Part shown: positions 56,701-63,054 of the stretch, piece after piece | Layout of the letters: every line of letters starts with the position of its first letter | Numbering within the stretch: position 1 is the stretch's first letter | Origin: Chitinophagaceae bacterium | GTDB taxonomy: Bacteria > Bacteroidota > Bacteroidia > Chitinophagales > Chitinophagaceae | Direction of reading: 5' to 3' | DNA: 64,000 nucleotides | NCBI GenBank assembly: GCA_023957155.1 | Contig: JAMLHK010000004.1 | Coordinates: 1-64,000 of the forward strand | The notes under the pieces: generated by a model | Databases searched by the model: none | What the model was told of the DNA's origin: nothing | Seen by the model: only the letters and a program-made list of their open reading frames with translations | Translations under genes and position numbers: made by a program

Positions 56701-57155
56701 CCGCCATAGCTGCATTTACCCAGGAAGACATTCATACAATTGAAACAGAAGGCATATATACCCTTAATATAAACGGGGAACACATCCAATTAACCCTGCC
56801 GGAAGTAGAGATCCAAAGTGAAGATGTGCCCGGCTGGATCGTTGCCAATAAAGGCATCCTGACCGTGGCTTTAGACGTAACGCTTACACCCGAGCTGAAA
56901 AACGAAGGTAACGCAAGAGAAATCGTGAACAGGATCCAGAAAATCCGTAAAGACAACGGCTTTGAACTCACAGACAGAATTCTGGTAAAACTATCTGAAA
57001 ATACTACGCTGAAAGCGTCTATCACTGAATTTAATACATATATTTGCGCGGAAATTTTGGCAGACAATATAGAATGGTTACCAGATATTACGGACGGTAT
57101 TGATATAGAAATTAATGATATACCCTTAAAGATTTTAGTGACCAAAAAAGCATAA
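53709..57155 (+). CDS. ileS: Isoleucyl-tRNA synthetase
   Basis: 1148 aa, the long Bacteroidota form. Class I signature PPSANGMPGIHH (HIGH equivalent at 57-60), editing domain landmarks TTPWTLPSNLGL and DDYKVGQKYGLGI, and KMSKR at 681-685 in NGNKMSKRLGN. The C-terminal anticodon domain has SPFFCDVLFNNL and the later KPNYTALGKKLGAKM. Cytoplasmic. The DksA-like gene follows after 4 bp, a conserved order. Confidence 0.97.
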   Translation: MARRYKEFTGLNLPALEQEVLTKWTENQTFEQSIRLRNGSSPFVFYEGPPSANGMPGIHHVISRTLKDLVCRYKTMKGFQVKRKAGWDTHGLPVELGVEKMLGITKEDIGKKITVEEYNATCRREVLKYKDKWDELTRKMGYWVDLSDPYITFENNYIESLWWALKELYKKGLLYQSVSIQPYSPAAGTGLSSHELNQPGTYKMVKDTSAVVMFKALKDNKSAFLFDAARGNEVFFLAWTTTPWTLPSNLGLTVGANIDYVLVKTFNPYTHLPVHVILAKALLNTYFKPDDENGDFENFTATDKILPWKILKTFKGKELENISYEPLLSFEANSPEAIEAITPGARPYRVVIGDFVTTEDGTGIVHTAPAFGADDYKVGQKYGLGILTLVDREGKFIGGVGEFSGRYVKNYKDEKDYTDVNVDICVKLKKENRAFRIEKYEHNYPHCWRTDKPVLYYPLDAWFIKTTALKDSMVELNKTINWKPKSTGEGRFGNWLENMVDWNLSRSRFWGTPLPIWRTAEGDEERCIGSIAELNAEIKKAGEVLGGDVNKNFLHKGILDLHKPYVDEVTLVSSGGKPMKRVPDLVDVWFDSGAMPYAQWHFPFEKADVFAQNYPADFIAEGVDQTRGWFYTLHALGVLLKESVQEELKKAGIEVTDEKYPGLAYKTCVSNGLVLDKNGNKMSKRLGNVVDPFTTIEQFGADATRWYLITNASPWDSLKFDLQGIKEVQRKFFGTLYNTYQFFVLYANVDGFTFKEAYIPLDQRPEIDRWILSSLNSLKQSVTGYMDDYEPTHAGRAIEDFVDEHLSNWYVRLCRRRFWKPARRSGEDSAVTGRDEHEHDKVCAYQTLYECLETVLQLMAPISPFFCDVLFNNLNSVTGRINAASIHHTLFPGPDSAAMDKILEERMQMAQDISSLILSLRKKVNIKVRQPLQKVLIPVQNVHIKQQISKVEELIKNEVNIKEIEYITEGTGIISKKIKPNYTALGKKLGAKMKQVSTAIAAFTQEDIHTIETEGIYTLNINGEHIQLTLPEVEIQSEDVPGWIVANKGILTVALDVTLTPELKNEGNAREIVNRIQKIRKDNGFELTDRILVKLSENTTLKASITEFNTYICAEILADNIEWLPDITDGIDIEINDIPLKILVTKKA

Positions 57156-57159
57156 ACGC

Positions 57160-58065
57160 ATGGCTACCAACAAAAAAGCAGTGAAAAAAGCAGCGGCATC
57201 CAAGACAAAGCCCGCTAAACCGGCACCTAAAAAAGCGGCTAAACCTGCTCCTAAAAAAGCCGTGAAGCCGGTTAAACAGGCCAAATCTGCCAAAGCGGTA
57301 GCTAAAAAGCCGGCTGTTAAAAAAGCAACAAAAAAAGTAGTGAAGAAAGCGGTAACCAAACAACCTGTAAAAAAACCAGCCTCCCCGAAGGCACCGGTAA
57401 CACCGGCTAAATCCAAGCCCGTAGCCAAAAAGGCAACAAAAGAGGTGAAGCATCAGCCGGCTAAGCATGCCGTTAAGCAAACCCCGGCTGTTACCCCGGT
57501 AAAAGTAGCGGCTCCTAAAGTTGCGCAGGTAAAAAAAGAAACAAAAGCAGGAGCCGTAAAAGCAAAAGAAGTTAAACCTGTGGTTATTCCCAAACTTAGC
57601 ACCAGCCATTCCAGGAAATACGAACCCGAGTTTACCCAATCTATTCTTGACCAGCCGGAAGAACAGCAAAGCAAACCGACGATGAAATACAGTGATGCCG
57701 AATTAATGGAGTTTAAAGAATTGATATTACGTAAGTTAGACGCTGCCAAAAAAGAATTGAATTATCTCCAGGGGCTGATTACCCGGAAAGATGATATGGG
57801 AGGAGATGAAAGCGAAAACCGCTATATGACAATGGAAGATGGCAGTATCAGCATGGAAAGAGAACAACTCAGCCAGATGGCCAGCCGTCAGATCCAATAT
57901 ATAGATCACCTGGAAAAAGCCATGATGCGTATTGAAAACAAAACGTATGGAATCTGTAGGGTTACCGGCAAACTCATTGATAAAGCAAGATTACGCGCAG
58001 TACCCCATGCCACACTAAGCATAGAAGCTAAAATGGGATTTGCTAAAAATCCTAATATTCAATAA
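57160..58065 (+). CDS. DksA/TraR-like protein with histone-H1-like Lys/Ala/Pro tail
   Basis: 301 aa in two parts. Residues 1-150 are a low-complexity Lys/Ala/Pro tail of repeats like KPAPKKAAKPAPKK and AVKKPAVKKATKK, as in bacterial histone-H1-like DNA-binding proteins. Residues 167-301 are a TraR/DksA-type coiled-coil domain (FKELILRKLDAAKKELNYL) and a C-terminal pseudo zinc finger, YGICRVTGKLIDKARL, which keeps only one of the four zinc Cys; this degenerate form is common in Bacteroidota. The role may be DNA binding or stringent-like control of RNA polymerase. It follows ileS by 4 bp and ends in a good terminator. Confidence 0.9.
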   Translation: MATNKKAVKKAAASKTKPAKPAPKKAAKPAPKKAVKPVKQAKSAKAVAKKPAVKKATKKVVKKAVTKQPVKKPASPKAPVTPAKSKPVAKKATKEVKHQPAKHAVKQTPAVTPVKVAAPKVAQVKKETKAGAVKAKEVKPVVIPKLSTSHSRKYEPEFTQSILDQPEEQQSKPTMKYSDAELMEFKELILRKLDAAKKELNYLQGLITRKDDMGGDESENRYMTMEDGSISMEREQLSQMASRQIQYIDHLEKAMMRIENKTYGICRVTGKLIDKARLRAVPHATLSIEAKMGFAKNPNIQ

Positions 58066-58088
58066 TTACCTATTCAACATATTAACCA

Positions 58089-58121
58089 CCGGGTATCTAA
58101 AAACAGGTATCCGGTTTTTTT
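58089..58121 (+). terminator. Intrinsic terminator of the ileS-dksA-like operon
   Basis: Ten-bp stem CCGGGTATCT (58089-58098) / AGGTATCCGG (58105-58114) with two G-T pairs, then seven T. Confidence 0.85.
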
Positions 58122-58147
58122 ATGGCAGCACCGGATGACTGCGCTTT

Positions 58148-58630
58148 TTATTTGCCTATTTTGTTTTTCAAAAATACCCTCACCTCATGTATCCTGTCGC
58201 TATCTCCAAAACCGTCTTTGGGCAGTAAAAAAAAGCTACGGGGATTGAAATACAGGTGAAAAAAATGAGGGGTTTCTATCATCTCACTGAACTCTCTCCA
58301 TGCCCAGCTTTTTCCCCCTTTCTCATTTTCAATGAACAGGTGATTCTCTTCCAGGGAAACCTGGAAGCTTTCTTTAAACGTAGGCGATCTCCTGTATATG
58401 GCAGAGGGTAACCATCTCCAAAATGCAAGCATAAGCACTACCCATAAAAAGAAACTGATAAGAAATGCAACGGGAGTAACTTTTTTCAAATAAAACAAAA
58501 TCGCTGCTACGGAAGTAAATACATTTACAATAATAATCATCAGTTTGATTTCCCGCTTACTGATAAAATGATAGCGTAATGCCTGTATTACAAGGGATTT
58601 TTGATATGATACAATTGCCTGCATAGCCAT
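58148..58630 (-). CDS. YcxB-like membrane protein
   Basis: 160 aa from ATG 58630 (MAMQAIVSYQ); a start at 58624 is as plausible. The longer frame to 58825 is rejected since its first 65 residues are Cys/Phe-rich noise and it overlaps the lipoprotein gene. Two helices at about 33-70 (MIIIVNVFTSVAAILF and FLISFFLWVVLMLAF), then a YcxB-like beta domain with VSLEENHLFIENEKGG and FLLPKDGFGDSDRI. Function unknown. Confidence 0.8.
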   Translation of the reverse strand: MAMQAIVSYQKSLVIQALRYHFISKREIKLMIIIVNVFTSVAAILFYLKKVTPVAFLISFFLWVVLMLAFWRWLPSAIYRRSPTFKESFQVSLEENHLFIENEKGGKSWAWREFSEMIETPHFFHLYFNPRSFFLLPKDGFGDSDRIHEVRVFLKNKIGK

Positions 58631-58790
58631 GGAGTTAAAAAAGAAAAAGTTTAAACTCCTGCAATATAAATGAAGGAATTTAAACTTGAGAAGTGTAATC
58701 ATATTTAGCAAACTACCGATAGGCTTTAAATCCAGTTTTGTACAGCATTTTATCTTTTTTAGTGTACAACGCGGGTAATGTAACTCAGCG

Positions 58791-58907
58791 CTACTTGACA
58801 GCACGACATTTTTTATACCCGCCATTCGCCACCTGATAAGGCGTTAAAGATTGAGCACAGGAAGAGAGAAAAAGCACAAATAAAACTGCTGTAATTAATC
58901 TTATCAT
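58791..58907 (-). CDS. Small conserved lipoprotein
   Basis: 38 aa from ATG 58907 (MIRLITAVLFVLFLSSCAQS). The lipobox LSSC gives a mature chain of about 22 residues, LTPYQVANGGYKKC, basic at its end. Very short lipoproteins with the same TPYQ-ANGGYKKCR ending are widespread in Bacteroidota but of unknown role. A longer frame to 58988 adds implausible residues. Confidence 0.75.
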   Translation of the reverse strand: MIRLITAVLFVLFLSSCAQSLTPYQVANGGYKKCRAVK

Positions 58908-59121
58908 TTTTGAACAATTTAGACTACAAAGAAAATACGGAGCATGCAAAAAAGGAATTATATAGCCCCTTATTCTACGAGAATACACTTAGCTGCGATG
59001 AGCCGTCAAAATCGTAGAAAATCAGCATCTTATCGTAAATCCTGTGGTTTTCAGCAGGTAAGAGGCTATAGAAAACAGGATTCAATACCAGAAATACACG
59101 AGTAGGTTTATTTCCCGTTCA

Positions 59122-59577
59122 TTATTTTTTCAGGCGAACATCATACGCATAGTCTTTTGCCGATAGTATCTTCACTTCTTTGATGCGGGAATGCAATGGG
59201 TTAATTATATAATTAAATTCATCGGGCACGATAGCAGAAGGAAGTTTCAATACCAGTGATCCCGCTGAAAGTAATAAGCTGCCTCCAAAATCCCGGGATT
59301 CCTTTGGATGTGGCCATGAACTCCAGTTGCCCGGGAGCTTACCCAATGCAATAGCTTCAATGGCATTATCCGGTATCTCAAGGCAGGTAAACGACAAAGC
59401 CCGGGGAATATCATCAATAGAAACATGCGCGGTATATTCAAGCAGGCTCAGGGCACGGGTTTCGGCAGTATAGATGCAGGACGTGCCGGGGTGGTTCCAT
59501 CTTCCCCCATTGAGCCTGGCGCCTTCTCCCGAAAGGTCATGAGCATGTTTGGTTTTGCCGATCCGGTATACAAGCAT
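59122..59577 (-). CDS. RES-domain toxin
   Basis: 151 aa. NAD-depleting toxin of the RES family (MbcT-like). Conserved pieces: VYRIGKTKHA (Arg5), LNGGRWNHPGTSCIY with Trp27, YTAETRALSLLEYTAH with Tyr36 and Glu47, and SRDFGGSLLLSAGSLVLKLPS. Lies 9 bp after the antitoxin gene, a two-gene operon. Overproduction would be expected to be toxic; the antitoxin should bind its active site. Confidence 0.93.
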   Translation of the reverse strand: MLVYRIGKTKHAHDLSGEGARLNGGRWNHPGTSCIYTAETRALSLLEYTAHVSIDDIPRALSFTCLEIPDNAIEAIALGKLPGNWSSWPHPKESRDFGGSLLLSAGSLVLKLPSAIVPDEFNYIINPLHSRIKEVKILSAKDYAYDVRLKK

Positions 59578-59586
59578 GAGAGTAGA

Positions 59587-60003
59587 TTAGTAAACGCCGT
59601 ATTCAATTCTGCCAAGCTCGTTTTTAACCTCCTGTATCCCATAAAGCGTATCCATCATATCAATAGGAGGTTTATCCCCCAACGCTTTACTGGGGCGCTT
59701 AAGCCAGGCGGTTAGGCGATCCTTGTCTTCAAATACGTCCAGCCCGTAGCTGAACACATCTGCAAGCAGCATGATCCGTTCGCTCGTCAACTGGTCGAAT
59801 TTTTCTTCTGGCTTTTTAGAGATCAATTTGGCCCTTGATACCGAAAGTATGCGTCCGAGCGTATCGTAATCCAGGTTAATGGCGTCTTTAATGCCCACCA
59901 GGTAAAACTTGGATATACCGCTTTTTATATAACCTATTTTAGCTGCTGAAGGCAGCTTATACAGGTCGGATAATGTATGCGTAGGGTCTACGATTTTCTG
60001 CAT
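59587..60003 (-). CDS. MbcA/ParS/Xre-type antitoxin
   Basis: 138 aa. The N-terminal part (40-75) has an Xre-like helix-turn-helix DYDTLGRILSVSRAKL; the C-terminal DUF2384 part has ERIMLLADVFSYGLDVFEDKDRLTAWLKRPSKALGDKPP, here given by its landmarks GLDVFED and LKRPSKALGDKPP. It neutralises the RES toxin and represses the operon. Its start ATG (60003) overlaps the palindrome TAGTCTAA-TT-TTAGACTA. Confidence 0.93.
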   Translation of the reverse strand: MQKIVDPTHTLSDLYKLPSAAKIGYIKSGISKFYLVGIKDAINLDYDTLGRILSVSRAKLISKKPEEKFDQLTSERIMLLADVFSYGLDVFEDKDRLTAWLKRPSKALGDKPPIDMMDTLYGIQEVKNELGRIEYGVY

Positions 60004-60020
60004 AGTCTAATTTTAGACTA
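60003..60020. promoter_or_regulatory. Palindrome over the antitoxin start codon
   Basis: TAGTCTAA (60003-60010), TT, TTAGACTA (60013-60020): perfect 8-bp inverted repeat touching the start codon of the antitoxin gene. Probable operator for autorepression by the Xre/ParS protein. It also contains TAG read on the minus strand, the stop of the upstream pseudogene. Confidence 0.6.
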
Positions 60021-60257
60021 AAGATAGTATTTTTTTAGATGAATCCAATTTTTTGTTCTATACTCAACCCTACCAAATTTTGGATACTTCACTCCCTCTG
60101 CTTTAGCTTGGCTTTCAAGGCAGTCTAATACTTTTCCGGGCGTGGACTTTCTGTTAAGTATTTCAATTACGTCTATTACCGAAAAGAGCCCCTGTTCTTA
60201 TTCTTCGGTCCAATGGGTGCAGACTTTCTTATTTTCAAAAAATTTGATGTTTCTCAT
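60018..60257 (-). pseudogene. BRO/DinD-family gene remnant with in-frame stop
   Basis: From ATG 60257 the frame reads MRNIKFFENKKVCTHWTEE, stop (codon 20), EQGLFSVIDVIEILNRKSTP, then LDCLESQAKAEG and stops at 60018-60020. This resembles the BRO-N start of DinD-like damage-inducible or phage antirepressor proteins (ENKKIRxHW...EQ...FSVxDVV). The internal stop and loss of the rest make it non-functional. It ends right at the toxin-antitoxin operator. Confidence 0.6.
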
Positions 60258-60569
60258 ATAACAAATATACTCAGGTAGCTGCTCGGTAAACCATCGTGAC
60301 AGTTTCCCGATGTTGGCAATCGCGGTAAAGCTTGCCTAATATTTAATTTGCAATATCTACGTCTTAATCAATAATTTAGTGATTGCAAGACAGTATGTTT
60401 GGGTATATGCTAACCGGGTACCAAGCCCGTGCCAGAAATCAGAGAAGATTTAAAACCTATGGTTTCGCCTACAGGCTTCGGGACATACTATCAATAACTG
60501 GGTTACCAATTTTAAGGCTGTTGTAAAAAATCATGATAATACAAAATTCCTGAACTAAATCTCTTTAGA
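60258..60569. other. Unassigned stretch with decayed frames
   Basis: Plus-strand pieces EDLKPMVSPTGFGTYYQ (ending near 60500) and, one frame away, INNWVTNFKAVVKNHDNTKF (ending near 60558) look like one gene broken by a frameshift. I do not recognise the family. No other gene is seen. Confidence 0.3.
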
Positions 60570-61619
60570 ATGTATTGTAAAAAATGCGGGAAGGAAATAG
60601 ATGATGATAGTATCTATTGTACCCATTGTGGTACGAAACAATCAAATAGGATTGAAAAAGTAACCTTTGAAAAAGAGTTAAACGAACCCCCTATCATTGG
60701 TCCGCCGTCTGAATTAAAACAAAAGGTACAAACCGTTAATTTACAAAGTGACTTCCCCCCAAAATATGACCCTTATTATAAAAAAGAAAAGGACCTTTTA
60801 TTTTTTGGTATATTAATTTTTCTTTGGGGGCTCGTCCCGCTTTTTATCTCAAAATCAAATAATGCAGATGTGGGAAGTTTTGGATTTATGGGATTTTCCG
60901 TAATCTCCGCAGTAATAAGAATCGTCACTGTTGTGGAAGTCGTTAAAGTTGCAAAGGAGCAGAACAGAGACCCTAATCTTTGGGGTGTGTTTGCTTTTTT
61001 TTTGCCTTCAATTGCATTTATCGTTCTGTCTACAAAAAATAAATTATTCATTCCCGTGGTCCTCGCCAACGGTCTTGACAGTAAACAAAATAGTTACTTA
61101 CTTACTGAGAAAGCGGAGATATATTTTAGTAAAAAAATGTATTCTGAGAGTATGAGATTTTCGGAAAAAGCAATCGAATTAGATAATCAAAATGAAGTAG
61201 CTAAAAGAATATACAATACCAGTTATATTGAATTATTAAATTCAATAAACAATGATGAAGAAAGTTTTCAAACTGTGTATCGTGAGAGTACCGAAAGTCA
61301 AATTCTTAAAATCACATCCTTTCATAATGAGACAATTGGCGCAAGTGTTTATATAGATGGTCTACCAGCGCCTGATGGAGAATATACCTACAAAAGTGGT
61401 TCTCATAAAATTATAATTTCTGATGGGAAAATTATTAAGAGATTTTATTATCAAAAAATTGGGGATTTAGTGATAGAAAAATCAGACGATGAAATTCGTC
61501 CTGGCGACAAAGCCTTTTTATATTCTGGACTTGTCGCCCCGGACGGTGATTATAATACTGGTGCTTGGCGTCAAAAGATTGTAGTTGAGGACGGTATTGT
61601 TATAAATATTAAAGGCTAA
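60570..61619 (+). CDS. Zinc-ribbon membrane protein with C-terminal repeats, unknown function
   Basis: 349 aa. N-terminal zinc ribbon CKKCGKEIDDDSIYCTHCG (two C-x-x-C pairs, residues 3-21). Three hydrophobic helices follow at about 68-88, 95-120 and 130-155. A TPR-like segment (about 185-210, SYLLTEKAEIYFSKKMYSESMRF). The end has two related beta units: IGASVYIDGLPAPDGEYTYKSG..KIIISDGK and DKAFLYSGLVAPDGDYNTGA..KIVVEDG, sharing APDGxY and K-I-x-V/I-x-DG. Role unknown. It begins a three-gene block with no known family. Confidence 0.75.
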   Translation: MYCKKCGKEIDDDSIYCTHCGTKQSNRIEKVTFEKELNEPPIIGPPSELKQKVQTVNLQSDFPPKYDPYYKKEKDLLFFGILIFLWGLVPLFISKSNNADVGSFGFMGFSVISAVIRIVTVVEVVKVAKEQNRDPNLWGVFAFFLPSIAFIVLSTKNKLFIPVVLANGLDSKQNSYLLTEKAEIYFSKKMYSESMRFSEKAIELDNQNEVAKRIYNTSYIELLNSINNDEESFQTVYRESTESQILKITSFHNETIGASVYIDGLPAPDGEYTYKSGSHKIIISDGKIIKRFYYQKIGDLVIEKSDDEIRPGDKAFLYSGLVAPDGDYNTGAWRQKIVVEDGIVINIKG

Positions 61620-61630
61620 ACTTAAATTCA

Positions 61631-62233
61631 ATGCTAAACAAAAAAATTGGAAGCAATAGAAGCAACCCATACGAAGAAAAAAATGCATTTTGGACGGAGC
61701 TAGCTATTGGTCAATTCGGTATAACATTAAACTTCTTTTCTTTTTTAAGCATAGGTTTCCTAGCGTTCATTGTAGAAAAGAATGAAATTTCTGATTTACT
61801 GAAATTTAACCTTAGCCATCAATTAGACTTAACTAAAATTTTCACACTGCTTAGTTTATTTACTTGCTTTTTCTCTGTAGTATGCAGTTGTCTTTCAATA
61901 TTGAGCCGATTATATGATTTAAGGTTAACGCGGCATACGATTTGGACAAGATACAGGTATTATAAGGAGTATAAAGAAGACTTGCGAGATGATTTTCTTA
62001 CACTAAGTAACAATTTTAGAAAATTATTGAATAATTTTTGTTCAACTATTAGAGAAAGCGACTATTATATAAAAGATGAAGAATTATCTAAAATAGAATT
62101 TGTTAAGCGAAAGTTTCAGAGATTACGATATAGAAATCTTTATTTAGGAAAGTTATCATGGTTTATGTTTGGATCTCAGATTTTATTAATATTATTTACC
62201 ACAATTTTCTTTATGGTGTCAAAAATTATTTAG
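61631..62233 (+). CDS. Membrane protein of unknown function
   Basis: 200 aa. Two N-terminal helices at about 33-50 and 72-92, a long basic cytoplasmic segment with TIWTRYRYYKEYKEDLRDD and KFQRLRYRNLYLGKL, and a C-terminal helix at about 178-198. Reminiscent of small SLATT-like membrane effectors, but the match is not certain. 11 bp after the zinc-ribbon gene, so probably one operon. AT-rich codon use. Confidence 0.65.
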   Translation: MLNKKIGSNRSNPYEEKNAFWTELAIGQFGITLNFFSFLSIGFLAFIVEKNEISDLLKFNLSHQLDLTKIFTLLSLFTCFFSVVCSCLSILSRLYDLRLTRHTIWTRYRYYKEYKEDLRDDFLTLSNNFRKLLNNFCSTIRESDYYIKDEELSKIEFVKRKFQRLRYRNLYLGKLSWFMFGSQILLILFTTIFFMVSKII

Positions 62234-62438
62234 ATCAAAACTATTTACTGCTTAGTCCGCAACACTCTACTTCGTTATCTTTCGATGATTCACAATAGAC
62301 ATAAAAGCAATTGCCCAAATTAGAGTATTAAGGTTGAATTCACAATTGATTCCACAATAGACTGAACAGACCATTACTTATAAACAAAGTTTTTATGTGA
62401 TAAATACCTATTTTAACCTTAAATAAAAATTGAATACT

Positions 62439-62918
62439 ATGGAATCGGATTTTGGCGAAGTTAGTTTAACACCATTTGAAATTTTGAGGAAAATTGATAA
62501 GGTTTTTCCGGATAACATCAGTATCAAAACAATATTTGACAACTTCGATTGGGTCAATAATAATCTCATTTGTATGGAAATCGTACAATATCTAGCACAG
62601 GAAAACCTAATATCTAAAGTAAGTGAGACAAATTATCAAATAAAAGATGCAGGACGTGCTGCAATTAAAGAAGGATCACTGGAAAAATATTTTGAGAAAA
62701 TAAATGCAGAAAAAACAAAAATGGATGAGCTTAAGGCCTTACAGGAGCAATCTTTAAAAGAAGGAATTATACATTCCAGGAAGATGCGGGAAATAGCTGA
62801 AGATGCTAATAAGATAGCAAAGAATGCCAATATAAAAGCGAATAGCTCAAACGTAATTGCAATTATTTCGGCAATTGTCTCTATAGTTTCTGTCTTATTC
62901 ACTTGTAACAAACAATAA
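62439..62918 (+). CDS. Winged-helix-like protein with coiled coil and C-terminal membrane helix
   Basis: 159 aa from ATG 62439 (MESDFGEVSL), preferred over the TTG at 62430. The first 80 residues look like a winged helix (IKTIFDNFDWVNNNLICMEIV, AQENLISKVSETNYQIKDAGR, shown here by landmarks EIVQYLAQ and NYQIKDAG). Then a Lys/Glu-rich coiled coil (KINAEKTKMDELKALQEQ) and a final helix NVIAIISAIVSIVSVLF ending in a Cys. The family is not recognised. A sensor or membrane-tethered binding role is only a guess. Confidence 0.65.
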   Translation: MESDFGEVSLTPFEILRKIDKVFPDNISIKTIFDNFDWVNNNLICMEIVQYLAQENLISKVSETNYQIKDAGRAAIKEGSLEKYFEKINAEKTKMDELKALQEQSLKEGIIHSRKMREIAEDANKIAKNANIKANSSNVIAIISAIVSIVSVLFTCNKQ

Positions 62919-62984
62919 CCCGTTGCTCCCCCAACGCCTTCTATTAGCATGTCCCGCGCATCACCTCTGGTGATTTCAAAAAAA

Positions 62985-63010
62985 ATCCATTCCGAAGAAT
63001 CGGAACGGAT
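62985..63010 (-). terminator. Intrinsic terminator of the ribonucleotide reductase gene
   Basis: Stem of ten (62985-62994 with 63001-63010, one A-C mismatch) around AAGAAT, with a run of eight T after it on the minus strand. It lies 45 bp after the gene's stop codon. Confidence 0.8.
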
Positions 63011-63054
63011 TCGTGTAGGTTTTTATATTCCTAACCGTCCTTATTGAATTTCTC

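Noticed and set aside
57112-57669. Minus-strand frames over the Lys-rich tail gene
   Set aside because: Translations are the low-complexity shadow (Phe/Cys/Gly-rich) of the K/A/P tail on the other strand.
58631-58825. Long N-terminal extension of the YcxB-like gene
   Set aside because: Cys/Phe-rich non-coding look, overlaps the small lipoprotein gene, and an internal Met gives the expected start.
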